Origin: Cunninghamia lanceolata
Lineage: Eukaryota; Streptophyta; Pinopsida; Cupressales; Cupressaceae
Length of the DNA: 64,000 nt
Assembly: GCA_027924645.1 (NCBI GenBank)
Contig: BSBN01000297.1
Span: 9,610,001-9,674,000, forward strand
Reading direction: 5' to 3'
Part shown: positions 47,761 through 59,254 of the stretch, in pieces
Position numbering within the stretch: the stretch's first letter is position 1
How the letters are laid out: every line of letters begins with the position of its first letter
Translations under genes and position numbers: made by a program
The notes under the pieces: generated by a model
What the model saw: only the letters and a program-made list of their open reading frames with translations
Databases searched by the model: none
Told to the model about the DNA's origin: nothing

Positions 47761-48658
47761 CTTAAATCAAGAGTTATGAATCTGGTAAGCACAACCTACA
47801 AGATGGCACCTGACCTTCATATAGGACCACAAGACATGACCAAGATGTAGGAACAAATAGTTCAACAGACGATGACAATAGGATACAGTACTACGAACTC
47901 ATGCTCTTCAAGGATGTTGACTGAGCAGGGGACCTTAGGTTAACTCTGATCAACAATTCCATTGGCTAGGGCATGCTCAGACCTACTAGTTCAGGTGGAG
48001 TCGATGCCTGATACCTGCACCCCACAGCAAACCACACAGTCAACCATGAAAATATATATATAGTCATATAGTGAATGGAAGTCATAGCATGGCAGGGTAA
48101 TTAAACATGAGTAATGCGACACTGTTCCATTCACATAAGCACATTGACGAGTCACTACGTTATACATGACAACTATCTACTGAGCAGTTATCAATAGTAA
48201 CATCATCACAAAGATTAGGTAAAACATAAATCTCTGAATTAAATTAATCCACCACATCTAATATATCCATACAACTGTGAAAACATAAAATACCAATAGT
48301 TAAAACTTCAACAGATGTCATCATAACCATGATTGAATAACACATTAAACTCAGAATAACACTAATCTATAATCATCCAATATGTCCATCATCCAATAGA
48401 GTGTCATAGTGTCTAATCCTACTAGGAAAACCATCAGTCTGACAGAAGACAAGGTGAGGGGCACTACAAAGTATGCTTCTGAGGGCTTCAATATTCATAC
48501 AAAGATCGATTGAGACTAGGTGAACAATGGAAGCAACAAAGTAGCAAGGTTTGCACAGTTTATTCTTCGTTATTTGAAATGTTTGTTACTTGCAATTTCT
48601 ATTGAGATTATCGGTTTATTGATTGAGTTTGATAACTTTGAAAATGTTTCTAGTAACA

Positions 48659-48683
48659 TTTTTGGTGCCCACCGTGGGGCCTT
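48659..48683 (+). other. Primer binding site of the split gypsy element
   Basis: TTTTTGGTGCCCACCGTGGGGCC starts right after the LTR end; its TGGTGCCCACCGTGGGGC core is of the type found in Tat-lineage elements. It shows that the LTR ending at 48658 is a 5' LTR. The tRNA is not assigned. Confidence 0.65.
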
Positions 48684-48729
48684 GCCCCCCAAAAAATTGA
48701 GTTTTTTGTGCAAAGGTTTCGTACACAGG

Positions 48730-48980
48730 AGGATTTGATGCATTTGAATAATTCTAACGTGCATTTGAGATCTATTCCAGTGCATCCACCCTTTTGGTGC
48801 ATTTACCTCCTGAAGCTGCGCATCTGTGATATGTTATAATGCATCTACCAAACGGTGCATATAATCTCTGTTTCAGTGCTTTTAACCTCTATTTATGTGC
48901 TTCTAAAATTCCTACGCTTCTGAGCTCTATTTTTGCACATTCAGGCTCTGAAGCTGTGCATCTGTTTTAAATAGTAATTT
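48730..48980 (+). repeat. Leader with GTGCAT repeats
   Basis: At least eight units of (G)TGCATYTG or close variants occur at irregular 20-45 bp spacing (GATGCATTTGAA, ACGTGCATTTGAG, CAGTGCATCCACC, TGGTGCATTTACC, TGCGCATCTGTG, AATGCATCTACC, CTGTGCATCTGTT). The position right after the PBS is the same as that of the CAATTG repeats of the Tat-like element. Confidence 0.7.
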
Positions 48981-50270
48981 TAGGGTTTTCTTGTGATTTT
49001 TCTAATGTTGACACTTTTTGCAGGGATATTCTCTCATCTACTTGTAGGTTAAGAGTTGGTTTAGACATTCTAGCTGCATTGATAACACATCATCTTTTTA
49101 AAGGATAGTAATCGAATGTTCATGGAAAATCACATCTAGATCTAACAAGGAAGGGAGTAACTTGATTTTGTGGCATCAACAAATTGAATCTAGTCCCAAT
49201 ACTAGGAGGATAAAATTGAACCACTGCTATCTTGTTTTAAAAGTTAACAACTTGCAAGTGTGCCCAAGTAGCTAGCTCATATAGTCTTTTTCATTTTAAT
49301 TAGGGGAAAAGAACCACTGCCTTTTATGTTTTTCAGAATGATAACAGGCCTATGCTCTCCCCTATCTTGGGAATAGTTAAAAATAGTTAAAAATAATCAA
49401 CTAGGTGCAGAAGCAACTGAGTTTGGAAAATTCTAGAAATTGTATCAAACGATAAGTAGATAAATTGTGTTCTTGTCTAACCCTAGATGGGTTTGAATGA
49501 GTCAAGAGAGATACAAGGATCAATAAAGGACAAGTAGTGATTTATTGGCATATAATGCTTGGAAAGATAATATAGGACTTGGAAAATGCTTTTTGATTTC
49601 TAAGATTTATGAGAAAACCATTTACCATATAGAAAGAATTGTGCATAATTAGAGGAGAATAAGAGTCCCTTAATAACTCATGAATCCTATTGGAAAAAGG
49701 TGACAATGTGTAGTTGAGGACATAAATGAAGAGGATCCTTGTCATGCCCACATTTCCCATGTGGTCACAACACGCAATCATGCGTGTCATGTCCACATGT
49801 GACATGTGGTCATGATATGAACTATCAAAAATTTTTCCCTTACTACTCTAACTCCCCCTCGCATGCGTAAGTGTGCTCGGTTGCGTACGTTTAAGGCGTC
49901 AACGATAATGTTGTTTATAGAATATTTCACACACGTGTGCATTCACTAAGCTGGTCTTACTATTTTCTTGAAGACATTCACTACGTTTACGTTCAGGTTT
50001 AATTTCAGCGTTTAAATTTACTTGATAATTAGTTGGCCTCTAATTGGTTTTCTCAGTTTTTTTCAATATTGGCTCGCATTTCTCCTTTTATTATATTCCA
50101 TCATTTAATTATTTAATTATCTATTTATTTCAATAATTTGTCTCATTTTCATAGTCTACCATTTGGTAATAATTTAACTTTGAAATTGCAATTTCTTTTA
50201 CAGACCGAACTGTCAGATTTTAAATATTTACTGTCAAATTTAATTGTCTCATCTTTTCTTTTGATATAAA
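48981..50270. other. Non-coding DNA, possibly interior of the split gypsy element
   Basis: No gag or pol motif was found. A near-palindromic cluster with CATGTGGTCA repeats lies at 49738-49815, and a CACGCA-ATCA-TGCGTG hairpin at 49771-49786. Confidence 0.4.
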
Positions 50271-50273
50271 TAA

Positions 50274-50276
50274 AGA

Positions 50277-50307
<31 letters not shown>

Positions 50308-50591
50308 ATTTTAAAAGGATCTCCCTCTCACAATTTGTTTGTATAAAAGAAATCATGCAAACGAATAATTATAAGTTTACATAATTTAACACAATACTTA
50401 AATTTATATATATATACTTACATATACATATATGTATATATACTTATATATATACACAAGTACTCTTATCTAAGCATATGTATATATATATATACATATA
50501 TCCAAATATAGATATACATATATATATATTTAAATACAGTAAATTAAATTAATTTTCTTACTTAGTTGAAGTTCTACATTCATTAACAATT

Positions 50592-50682
<91 letters not shown>

Positions 50683-50690
50683 TTATATTT
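50274..50690. repeat. AT-rich microsatellite cluster
   Basis: Several (TA)n and TATACATA runs, the longest being an unbroken (AT)n of roughly 85-90 bp at about 50594-50680. Confidence 0.95.
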
Positions 50691-50779
50691 ATTTATTAAG
50701 CATCTTTAATCATGCTCCACTCAATAATAGAGTGTGATGCTATAAAATAAACCTCACATTGGTGAGCAATGTACAACCC

Positions 50780-51185
50780 AATTTTTTTTGTTTTTTTATT
50801 TCTTTGATGTGAAGCAGGGAAGAAGGTTGAAGGGTGGTGGCAATGGTGAAGGGCGGTGGATCTGCTTTGGTGAGCCATGGCTAGGGAGCAGTGAAGGATA
50901 TAGGGGAGGGAGAATGGAGTGGAGGGGGAGCGGTGGCCTTGGCAATGGAGGTTGCGAGGAGCGGGTATGGTGGAAGGTGTTTGTGGTGGCATCGTTCGCG
51001 AAGGGTAGAGGGAGGCCGTGGTATCAACCGCAGTGCTGTGTATATTGGGGGGGTGTGGGGAGGGGCGAAGCCCCACCCACATCCCATATCATGGGGTGTG
51101 GGTGGGGCTCCGCCCCTCCCCACACCCACTTAGTAGTAGATTCGATGGTGGTGGGGGAGGTTCAAACCCTCCCCTCCACCATTCT
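50780..51185. other. GC-rich purine island
   Basis: A stretch of GGAGGG/GGTGG-rich sequence unlike its AT-rich surroundings. The plus strand has a 151-codon open frame (50788-51243), Gly/Arg/Trp-rich, and the minus strand has Pro-rich ones; composition explains both, so I do not call a gene. A second imperfect hairpin (ATGGTGGTGGGGGAGG with CCTCCCCTCCACCAT) is at 51144-51182. Confidence 0.6.
51051..51127. repeat. 77 bp near-perfect palindrome
   Basis: Arms 51051-51081 and 51097-51127 pair over 31 bases with one mismatch (GGGGCGAAGCCCC versus GGGGCGGAGCCCC in the centre of the arm). The inner bases CCCAT-ATC-ATGGG continue the stem, so only three bases need be unpaired. No TG/CA ends or flanking duplication of convincing length were seen. 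Confidence 0.9.
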
Positions 51186-51244
51186 TTGTAACAGTTTTAA
51201 TACTGTGTATTTATCACAGCAAGGCTACAACAAAAAAAATTAAT

Positions 51245-54019
51245 ATGATAATTTTCAATTTTGTAAAAACAAAAAAAAACATTTAAATATATATATATAT
51301 ATTTATGTATATATACAAATATTTCTCAGGATAGGAATTTATTCAAAAACCTTAATTTTACTATTCGTCTTTAAAATAACTAAATATCTCAGACTATATA
51401 TATATATATATAGTCAAGTATTTGTTGAGGGCAAAATAATAAAATAACAATGATATTACATTTCCATACAGATTAAATTTTCAAATACAATTCATGTATG
51501 CAATGTTTTATACAGAGAATTTTTTCAAGATCCATTAAATAGAAGTTTCCTTATAAAATCCAAAATTGCAAATTCAAATGTTTTCTTGTAAATACAGAAG
51601 CATTTAACATGGAAAGGAAATATGGTTAAATTAACTTGAATTCCTTTAGAATAATCAAATGCTTGATTATAATACAAAAATAAATTCATTTAATTCCATA
51701 TTAACAAAACTATAACTTCAAGTCCCCCACTAAATTAGATCATTTCCACAAGACTTGAAATGAAGTATTTGATACAAATTTATTTAGAGCTAACAACTAT
51801 TTCTCAACTTAACAGATAAGGATTACAAGGAATTTAAGCAATTCTAATAGTTTTCTTTCTGCTTTTCTCACAAATAGTAAGGGGAATATACAACATAATT
51901 CATATCTATCATCACATTTAAGGGAGAACTGACTCTCTTCTCCCATTTACAATTCTTACAACACAAAGGGAGAATAAATCTCCTCTAGAACATTCACCTA
52001 GGATGGAACTTAAGAGAACCATGCTCTCCTTACAAGTAAAGGAGAAGAACCATATTCTTAAGACAAGGGAAAAACTCCTCCAATCTTTTCAACATGCTCC
52101 AAAATAAACCTACATGACAAACAAGGAAGAATACACCACACAACAAGCTCTCCTCCCTACCTTAGACCTGCAAGAGGGTCACCCTTGAGCTAGGGAAATC
52201 ATCCACACACCCAAGGTAGAATAGACCAAAACACTTCACAACAATAGAAAGAAAAACAACACACAACACCCATGGTTTTACTCACAACACAAAAACTCAG
52301 CTGAGGTGAGTTTAAAGAGGGTAGGGAAGTAGACTCACTCAACTCAAAGGTGTCATTCTTCACAACATTTTATCACAACTAATCACATGGCCTCAAGCCA
52401 ACAAAATTAATCTTTCTCATGGCCTCAAGCTATCCAAATAATCAAAATTCTAGGGATATCCCAAATAGGCTCTCAAGCCTTAAAGCCCTCTTGGCTCAAA
52501 ATTACCAACATGCCCTCAAGGCTTCCATACACCAAGAACAAGAATACACCCGAGGAGGTTCACACCTTCCCTTCCCCACACATGATGAGCATTGTCTTCC
52601 AACTGGAAGAAGCTCTTTCAAACACCCTTCACAAACCCCAAATAACAAAAATAACACATAGACAATCTTTGCAAACAACATTCATCAACAAGTAACAGCT
52701 CATACAAGGTGAGTAGACTTGCTCACTAACCTTTACAAGCCCTAATATTGATGTAGTTTGAAGAAGAGCTCCACCCTTAGTCTCCTCCTCCAAGTTCTTC
52801 TTCTTTCCACAATCATCCAACCCCCTTACCCTCTCCCTTCTCTTCTTTTAAAACTAATTCCCTCCATTTTCCCTTATTCCCAAGTGGCATTAAAAAAATA
52901 AACCCACTCCTCATCCATTATCCTAGTGGACTTAAAACAATTAACCCCACTCAAGAGGTCCCCCACTATAGCCCTTTTACAACACATGGAGGAATAAAAT
53001 ATAAATAGTAAAATAAAAATAAAAAGGGAGTGGATGACACACCACCCTTTTTATGGGGAACCCCACCAAAAGAGAGGCACAAAGAGACAAAGCACTCCAT
53101 TATTGGGGGATCATGGAGTCTTTCCATGACTTGGAAGTGGGCCTGCGTGTGGATTCCACTCATTCCATTATCCCCATGCTTCCAAATTCGTCACTTAACT
53201 TCACTATGAAGTTAAAGTGACCATATGGAGGTTATCCCAAGGTTATCCTAGTCAAAAGGGTCCCTAGACCCATGGGGTATAACCTAGGGTTGATTTTTAC
53301 CTAGTTAGGACTTCCAGAGTCAAATAAAAACACAAGAAGAGGGTCTAAAAGAAATAAAGTTTAAACAAGATTCAAAACAACATTTCTTACAACACATATC
53401 ACAATATAAGTAAATCAGAAGATAGACCTAATTCCCTTGACCTCATGCAACATTACAACATCACAACATTACAACATTTCACCAAACACGAGGTTGATCT
53501 TAGTTCCTCGTGGAACTAGATCGGCTCACAAGGGATACAACATAGGGTATGGAATGATCTCCTGTATTTTTGGTTTCATTAGCAATACCTGCACACTCAA
53601 TCTCAAAGTTAATAACACATAAAGATATCATAGCTGAAGCAATTTAAATACATGCATACCTAAACATTCTACCATATAAACATACTGAAATCACATTAAA
53701 GTTCTATTTTTAATATTATCCATTCATCATTTTCTTAAAAGCAACATCTAATTATCCTTGCACAATTATTTTCTTAAAAATCAATTAGGTTAAATCAACA
53801 AGATTCTAGGATCAATAGTTTCTCAACATAAAAGTAATAGTAATAGCACTGTAAATAGTCTCATGAACAGAAGTGAAAAAGGTAGGCCTCACAATCCTCT
53901 TGGGCAATATTTTGATGAAAAGATTAGGATTAGTATCATTCTTTTGTTAAGAGTTTGCATGATAATTTGTAGTAGTTGTAGGAGAAGTTATTAGTTATTT
54001 CTTAGCATTTGGACAAAAG
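51245..54019. other. Non-coding DNA with a probable LTR-like sequence on the minus strand
   Basis: No protein domain is seen. Read on the minus strand, 53.6-52.7 kb has features of an LTR: TGTGCAGGTATTGC near 53.59 kb (compare GGTGCAGGTATCAGGC in the left insertion), a GTTTTAAAAGAAGAGAAGGG region near 52.83 kb and a following purine-rich leader. It may be another relative of the inverted insertions. Ends were not resolved. A short repeat CATGGCCTCAAGC occurs at 52387 and 52419. Confidence 0.35.
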
Positions 54020-54024
54020 TTGAG
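54020..54024. repeat. Target site duplication TTGAG, left copy
   Basis: TTGAG before 54025 is repeated at 59250-59254 directly after the end of the right insertion. Confidence 0.8.
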
Positions 54025-55623
54025 TGTAGTGCCCCTCCGTTCCCACCTTGGATGTACAGGTGAACCGATCAAGGTGCATGAATATGAAGGTATAATAACA
54101 GGAATAACTAAGGTAAGGTAAACAATTGATGTTGTACAATATAGATAGATGTTTCATCCATGTGTGGTTTCATATGATAGTTAATGTGTTTTATTGATAA
54201 TCTCTATTGCGACACTGATAATACAGGTTTTGACATTGTTTTGCATTCTAATGATTAAGATGTCGATCTTACTACAATTGTTATATGTTAGAATGGATCT
54301 CATGGACCAATTATGTTAGATTTAATTGTTATGATGGTACTTCTGAGACTTATTCAATTTCATGCACCTATATGTTCAGTGTATGGTTCTATTCAGATAA
54401 TGAGGTAGATTCAATTTGGTTATGATTATGTGTTATCTAATCTAGATTGATATGATGTGGAAAGGACAATGTCGCATCACTCACTTGCGAGTGCCCTCCG
54501 ATGTTGTGATTCCTTTTTCACCTAGTGTTAGCTTATATGCATCTATACATGCTTGACTGTGTCATTTGTTGTAGGATGCAAGTATCTGGCATCGACTCCA
54601 CCTGAATTAACAGGTCTGAGCATGCCCTAAACCCAATGGATAAGTTGTTCCGGAGATAACTTAAGGTCCCACATCTCAAGTCATCATCCTTGATCAGGAT
54701 GCATGACATGTCTAGTTCAACCTGTCAGTTCTGTCAGTATGTCAGGTCTTGCAACTAATTGATATTTGATGGAGCCTGTTGGTTAAGTGCGTGTTTGGCC
54801 CTGGCTTGTGAACATGTTTGATTTGGCTTTTAACGGCTGTCCTACTCAGTGGGTTATGTTGTATGCCTATATTTCATTATATAGTCATACTAATATTTGA
54901 CCCACTTTAATATTTAATAAGGTCATATAATATTCTTATTCTTATTATTATTAATATTTAATAAGATTAAGGTGGTAATTGATAATTACCTAGTTCAAAT
55001 AATTATTTAAAGTTGTTTGAATATGAATTATTTTATTACTACTATTAAATTGATTTAATTAAGGGAAGGTCACTGAACTCTAGTAAAGGCACTAACCAGA
55101 CCCTAGAGTAGAAAGGAGACAGTCATATCATCCTATTGACGAAGCCTAACAATTGGATCAAGAGTGTATTGATTCAGTGTAACACTATGGTTACTAATGG
55201 ATTTGTGATAATATGTTATTTATGATGGATATATTTTGGCTATATATTGTACTAACACTTCTTGTTGAGTGTACATGTAGAATTATTATGTCAATGGATG
55301 ATGGTGGTCATTTAGCCACTTTATGTCTTTCTGTGTGATGTCTGACCTAGGCATGGGGCCCTAAGGTCTATTGGCCATGATGTTAAGAAATATTATTTAT
55401 AGTTTTATGTGATAAAATGATTATGTTCTTGTGTGGGATTTAACCTTGTAACTTTTAAAATAATTTTTAAGTGTTTTTAAGAGGTCTAAGTTGTATGTTA
55501 TGTTTGAAAAATTGTCTTATGTCCAAGGTACATAGGTAAGAAGTTTATTTTTGTCATTTATAATATTTTAAAAGGTTTTTAGACCCTCCTTTAAGCCCCA
55601 CTTACAAAAGTGACGAAAATGGG

Positions 55624-55680
55624 AAGGTGGTTGGTTGAATTAGTTGGGTGGTTGAGTTAGTTGGGTGGTTGAGTTAGTTT
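55624..55680 (+). repeat. Tandem repeat, ~19 bp unit
   Basis: GTTGGGTGGTTGAGTTA is repeated two to three times, preceded by a degenerate copy. Confidence 0.8.
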
Positions 55681-55803
55681 TGGGTAGGAAGTTACTCTTT
55701 CCTTCTCTTTAAAAACTCTTCATGGAGTGGGGGTGACTTGCTCGTTTTATGATTTTCATTCAAGGATTCTACCATTAGTGGGATATTGCGATTGAGGTAT
55801 CAT

Positions 55804-55930
55804 GTTTTCTTTATTAATTAAATATAAATATTATATGTTTTTCTTTATTGATTAAATGTAAATTTTATTTGTTTTTCTTTATTGATTAAATATAGATATT
55901 ATATGTACCCTTTATTTATTAAATGTAAAG
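55804..55930 (+). repeat. Tandem repeat, ~36-43 bp unit
   Basis: Units starting TTTTTCTTTATTGATTAAAT are repeated three to four times with a variable AT-rich tail. Confidence 0.85.
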
Positions 55931-56997
55931 GTTGTTTTTCTAAGGGTTGTTGTGAAATTGGAAAAACAAAGATTTCAATGTAAATCTTGAAAGAAGCATA
56001 TTTGTTGCCTTATTTGCATGTCATAAACCTAGATCATCATAGCATGAATTATATTTTTGATTTTTACATTAGATCTTACTATAATTATAAGATAGTAATC
56101 GCCATATATATTGGCATTAAGGTTTGCATATAATCATATGTTATCTATGTATTAGTATTAAGATTTCTATATAATCTTATAATTGCTAAATGTTGGTGTT
56201 GGATCTTAGAAACGATGGTTTTTATTTGTTTTTAAAAGGGGTTATGAAGTCATCTTGCTAAGGATTTGTTAGTTTGTTCATATCCTCTAATAGATAAACT
56301 AATGATGTTCTTTGTGTACGTAAGTATCTTTGAACCTTGTCAAACAGTTCAAGTACCTTGTCCATTAGAGTATTCCTTACTTCTACCTTCTATTAGATCT
56401 AGATGGAAATGTTTTTCTTATGTGCATTAAGGTCTCATATAAATATGGACTTTGGATCATATAAAACTGCCCACTTTTGCATAGATTCTTCAGGATCCAA
56501 TTCTTATAGTAGATTGTATTAAACATCTTATTAGCTCTTCATTTAGTCAATTTATATTTTGGGTGTCTTGTTCTTTGGTTGGTCAAATCTTCACAGTATT
56601 CTTGATCGACCATAATCCAAATCTAGATAACCCATTTAATACGGTGTGCATACTCCTTAAGTCTGTCAAACTCCATCCTCTAGGTGAGACTCCAGCCATA
56701 TATAACAAAGGTGTTTCAAATTGGGTGTGGTGGTCTATGAAGTCATCGCTTGAAGAAATGGAAATGGTGTGGCTGCTACTCAAAGGCAGAGTGGTGTTGT
56801 TTATAAACCGTCCAAAATTTGAAGGTTGATTGACCAAATCTTACCTTGAGGATAGGAATAACCTACACAAGTGCATGAACATGTATATAAACATTTATGT
56901 CATATGGATATTTTTATAGGTATCAATTATTAATTATAAATTAAATATGAATCCATGCATAGTTAAGATCCACGATTTAGTAGATGAGTTTGTTGGA

Positions 56998-57000
<3 letters not shown>

Positions 57001-57048
<48 letters not shown>
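57001..57048. repeat. (TA)n microsatellite
   Basis: An unbroken run of TA dinucleotides inside the right insertion. Confidence 0.95.
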
Positions 57049-57052
<4 letters not shown>

Positions 57053-59254
57053 CTTATGAAACAAAAGAAATGTAGTTGTTATAGTTTAATACGAATGTTT
57101 ATTAAATTAATCGATATGATCGCATATTTACTATAATATGGCATTAATTTTATTATAATGGTTTTTAGGAATTCAATGAACAGGTTTGGATTTATTTATG
57201 TTGTAATTAGTATTTGATCTATAAGCATTTGTAATTGATCTTACCTATGCGTTAGCTTGACGATTATATTTATATATAATTGATGATAGAATTAATATTA
57301 ATTAAACTAGACCTAGGTTTTATGAAATTCTTGGTGGAGATATAACTTGAATCCAGTTGCTAATTTGATTAAATGGAATTGGATATGACAAAATAATTAG
57401 TGTAGATGAAATTTAATCTAGTTGATTTGCTTCTGTAAAGATCTTTTCATAATGATTTTGTTAAGTTGAAATTGGATTGAAAGGTTGGAATTAGGTTAAA
57501 CAACAATGTATTTGAAAATTTAGCCCTATAAGTAAAACTTATAGGTAACTAGATAACTAATAGAGTGAATTTCTCTAGTAAGAAGAATTTGTGTTGTCGA
57601 TGAGTTGATTAGTTGAAATTGCTTATTCCAAGCAAAATTTTCATGTGAGTTGGTCTATGTGTAAATTGTCAAGTTTAGGTTCCAGACGCATAAGGTAATA
57701 TGATTTGATTGTATGTATTCTGTTCATAGGTGTCTTGAAATGAAGATGTTGCAAGAACACGATGTCTCTTGTCTATGTATGTGCGTCTTAGTAAATGATA
57801 ATGTGAGATGATGTACATATTGTGTTGTGAATATATTATGATGGGTTTAAATCTCCTTCAAGGAAGTGTTGGCGTTGAGTTTGTGTGTAGTATTGTAATG
57901 GGGAGATCTTGGTATTCGTAATGAGAAACTCTTTTGTTCATGGTTGAGATTTGTGAGCAAGATGACCCATACCTTGCTCTGGATATGTGTTGTTATGGTT
58001 ATTGCGATTGATCAATGGAAAGTTTTGGGACAATGATGTACAGGTTGGTCATTGTGATTATGTTTTGTATGCAAGAAGGTAAATGCCTTGCATTATTTAT
58101 GTATACTTATCAGTATGATAGCGAGTGTCTTGCTTGATGGTTAGGGTTTCTAGATGCAGGTAGGGGAGTGGCTTTCAATGTGGGGCCGGCGCCCAAAGTG
58201 GCTATCAGGATAACCCATTGAAAGTTGTTGATTGAGTGAAAACCTAAAAATGAACTGGGGGGGAAAGGGTAAATTACACATTAACAAGATAATTGGATTT
58301 CCTCTTCCATGCCTGTAGTGCTCGTTTAGGCTAAGGATGGGTAGAGAAGGCCTGGTTGGCAAGATCAACTTCCTTGTCCTCACAAAAGGAAGGTTGATTC
58401 CGCATGTGTCACCCTATGGGGCCCGCGCCTAGTGAGAGGCTGTCAAGATAACCATAGATGGGGGCCGACGCCTAGTGAAAGGCTGTCAGGATAACCCATG
58501 TCAGGACCATGCAATGACACTCTTCCTACTGCAGCCTAGCATTCCCTAGTTGTACTCTCCCCATTAGTCGTGTGTTGCCTCTGGACGTGTTACTGAGTTG
58601 CTTGTGGTGTTGTCATGTGTTGTAATGGAGTCTTGTTTGGTCTTTGTTCCTGTTAGGCAATTGTCTACCTGACTGTATGATGTTTTGGGACCTTATGTTA
58701 TCTCCTAGCATGGGGGGTGGACCCTAGGGTTCCACATGGTTGGGTGGATGTGCTTTATCTCCATTGGTTTCTCCTTGCCTTTGTTCATGTACAAGAAGGT
58801 GGTAACTCTTGTAGCAGATTCAGATCATGTACCTATTTATGGAGACAGTTATTATGCTCATGTACTAGCCTGTGTATCAGATGATTCATTATGTATGTAT
58901 TCATATGTATTCAGAAGATGATAATGTAATGATGTAATGTTGTATTCATATGTCGGGAGAAATTATGACTATGTACTAGATCCTGATGAATACTTATATG
59001 ATGTTATGTAAATCTAAATGTTTATTGATTTAGTGCATTAGGTTTACAATGAGTTACTAATGTTAATTCATGATGTGTGTTAGATTATGTTAATTGTTTT
59101 GTCAAGTAATGCAGCCGTGGAACCCTAGGAGAACATTACTTAGTATAGATATGTTAATTGTTACTTCACTATCTCTATCAAAAAAAAAAATTGTCCTGTT
59201 GTATAGTGTTATTGTGTTGTTCTCTAGAGTTTCATGGCGGGGCATTACATTGAG

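Larger units (their letters stand above)
40562..48468 (+). mobile_element. Large non-coding TGTA...TACA insertion, left copy (7.9 kb)
   Basis: Starts TGTAACACCCCGCC and ends, read inward on the minus strand, TGTAGTGCCCCTCA, with 5 bp duplications. The first ~1.8 kb is homologous to the inverted sequence at about 57.3-59.25 kb and the last ~0.7 kb to 54.03-54.8 kb, so it is a relative of 54025-59249 in opposite orientation. Its two ends also share inverted motifs inward to ~575 bp (41136-41154 with 47928-47946). No transposon protein was seen. It could be a giant solo LTR or a transposon with long inverted repeats; TG...CA ends and 5 bp duplications favour retroviral-type integration. About 2.7 kb longer than the right copy, and it holds three host gene fragments. 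Confidence 0.65.
39628..48658 (+). mobile_element. 5' LTR of another Ty3/gypsy element, split by a 7.9 kb insertion
   Basis: The LTR starts TGTATACGCCTAAAAATGAC at 39628, like TGTAGACACCCAAAATTGAC of the other gypsy LTRs, and has the same ATTTAATT-rich U3. It breaks at 40561 (AAGTA), resumes at 48474 and ends AGTAACA at 48658, directly followed by a gypsy PBS. Without the insertion it is about 1.12 kb. Its 3' LTR and coding region were not found. Confidence 0.75.
54025..59249 (-). mobile_element. Large non-coding TGTA...TACA insertion, right copy (5.2 kb, inverted)
   Basis: Starts TGTAGTGCCCCTCCG and ends GGCGGGGCATTACA, flanked by TTGAG. In opposite orientation it matches both ends of 40562-48468: 57.3-59.25 kb corresponds to 40.56-42.3 kb, and 54.03-54.8 kb to 47.76-48.47 kb. 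Its own ends share an inverted 19-mer (54652-54670 with 58687-58705). The interior (54.9-57.3 kb) is AT-rich and carries two tandem repeats and a (TA)n run at 57001-57048. No transposase, integrase or other protein motif was found. Short open frames such as 56563-56829 have no recognised family. Confidence 0.68.

Noticed and set aside
40562..48468. Mutator- or hAT-type DNA transposon as the identity of the large inverted elements
   Set aside because: Those leave 8-11 bp duplications; here only 5 bp match at each site, and the TG/CA ends fit retroviral-type integration better.
49738..49815. CATGTGGTCA repeats and hairpins as a possible CRISPR-like or transposon end
   Set aside because: Too short, imperfect, without regular spacers or flanking duplication.
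50788..51243. 151-codon Gly/Arg-rich open frame
   Set aside because: Composition of a GC-rich purine island explains it; it crosses the 77 bp palindrome and overlapping frames on the other strand are equally open.
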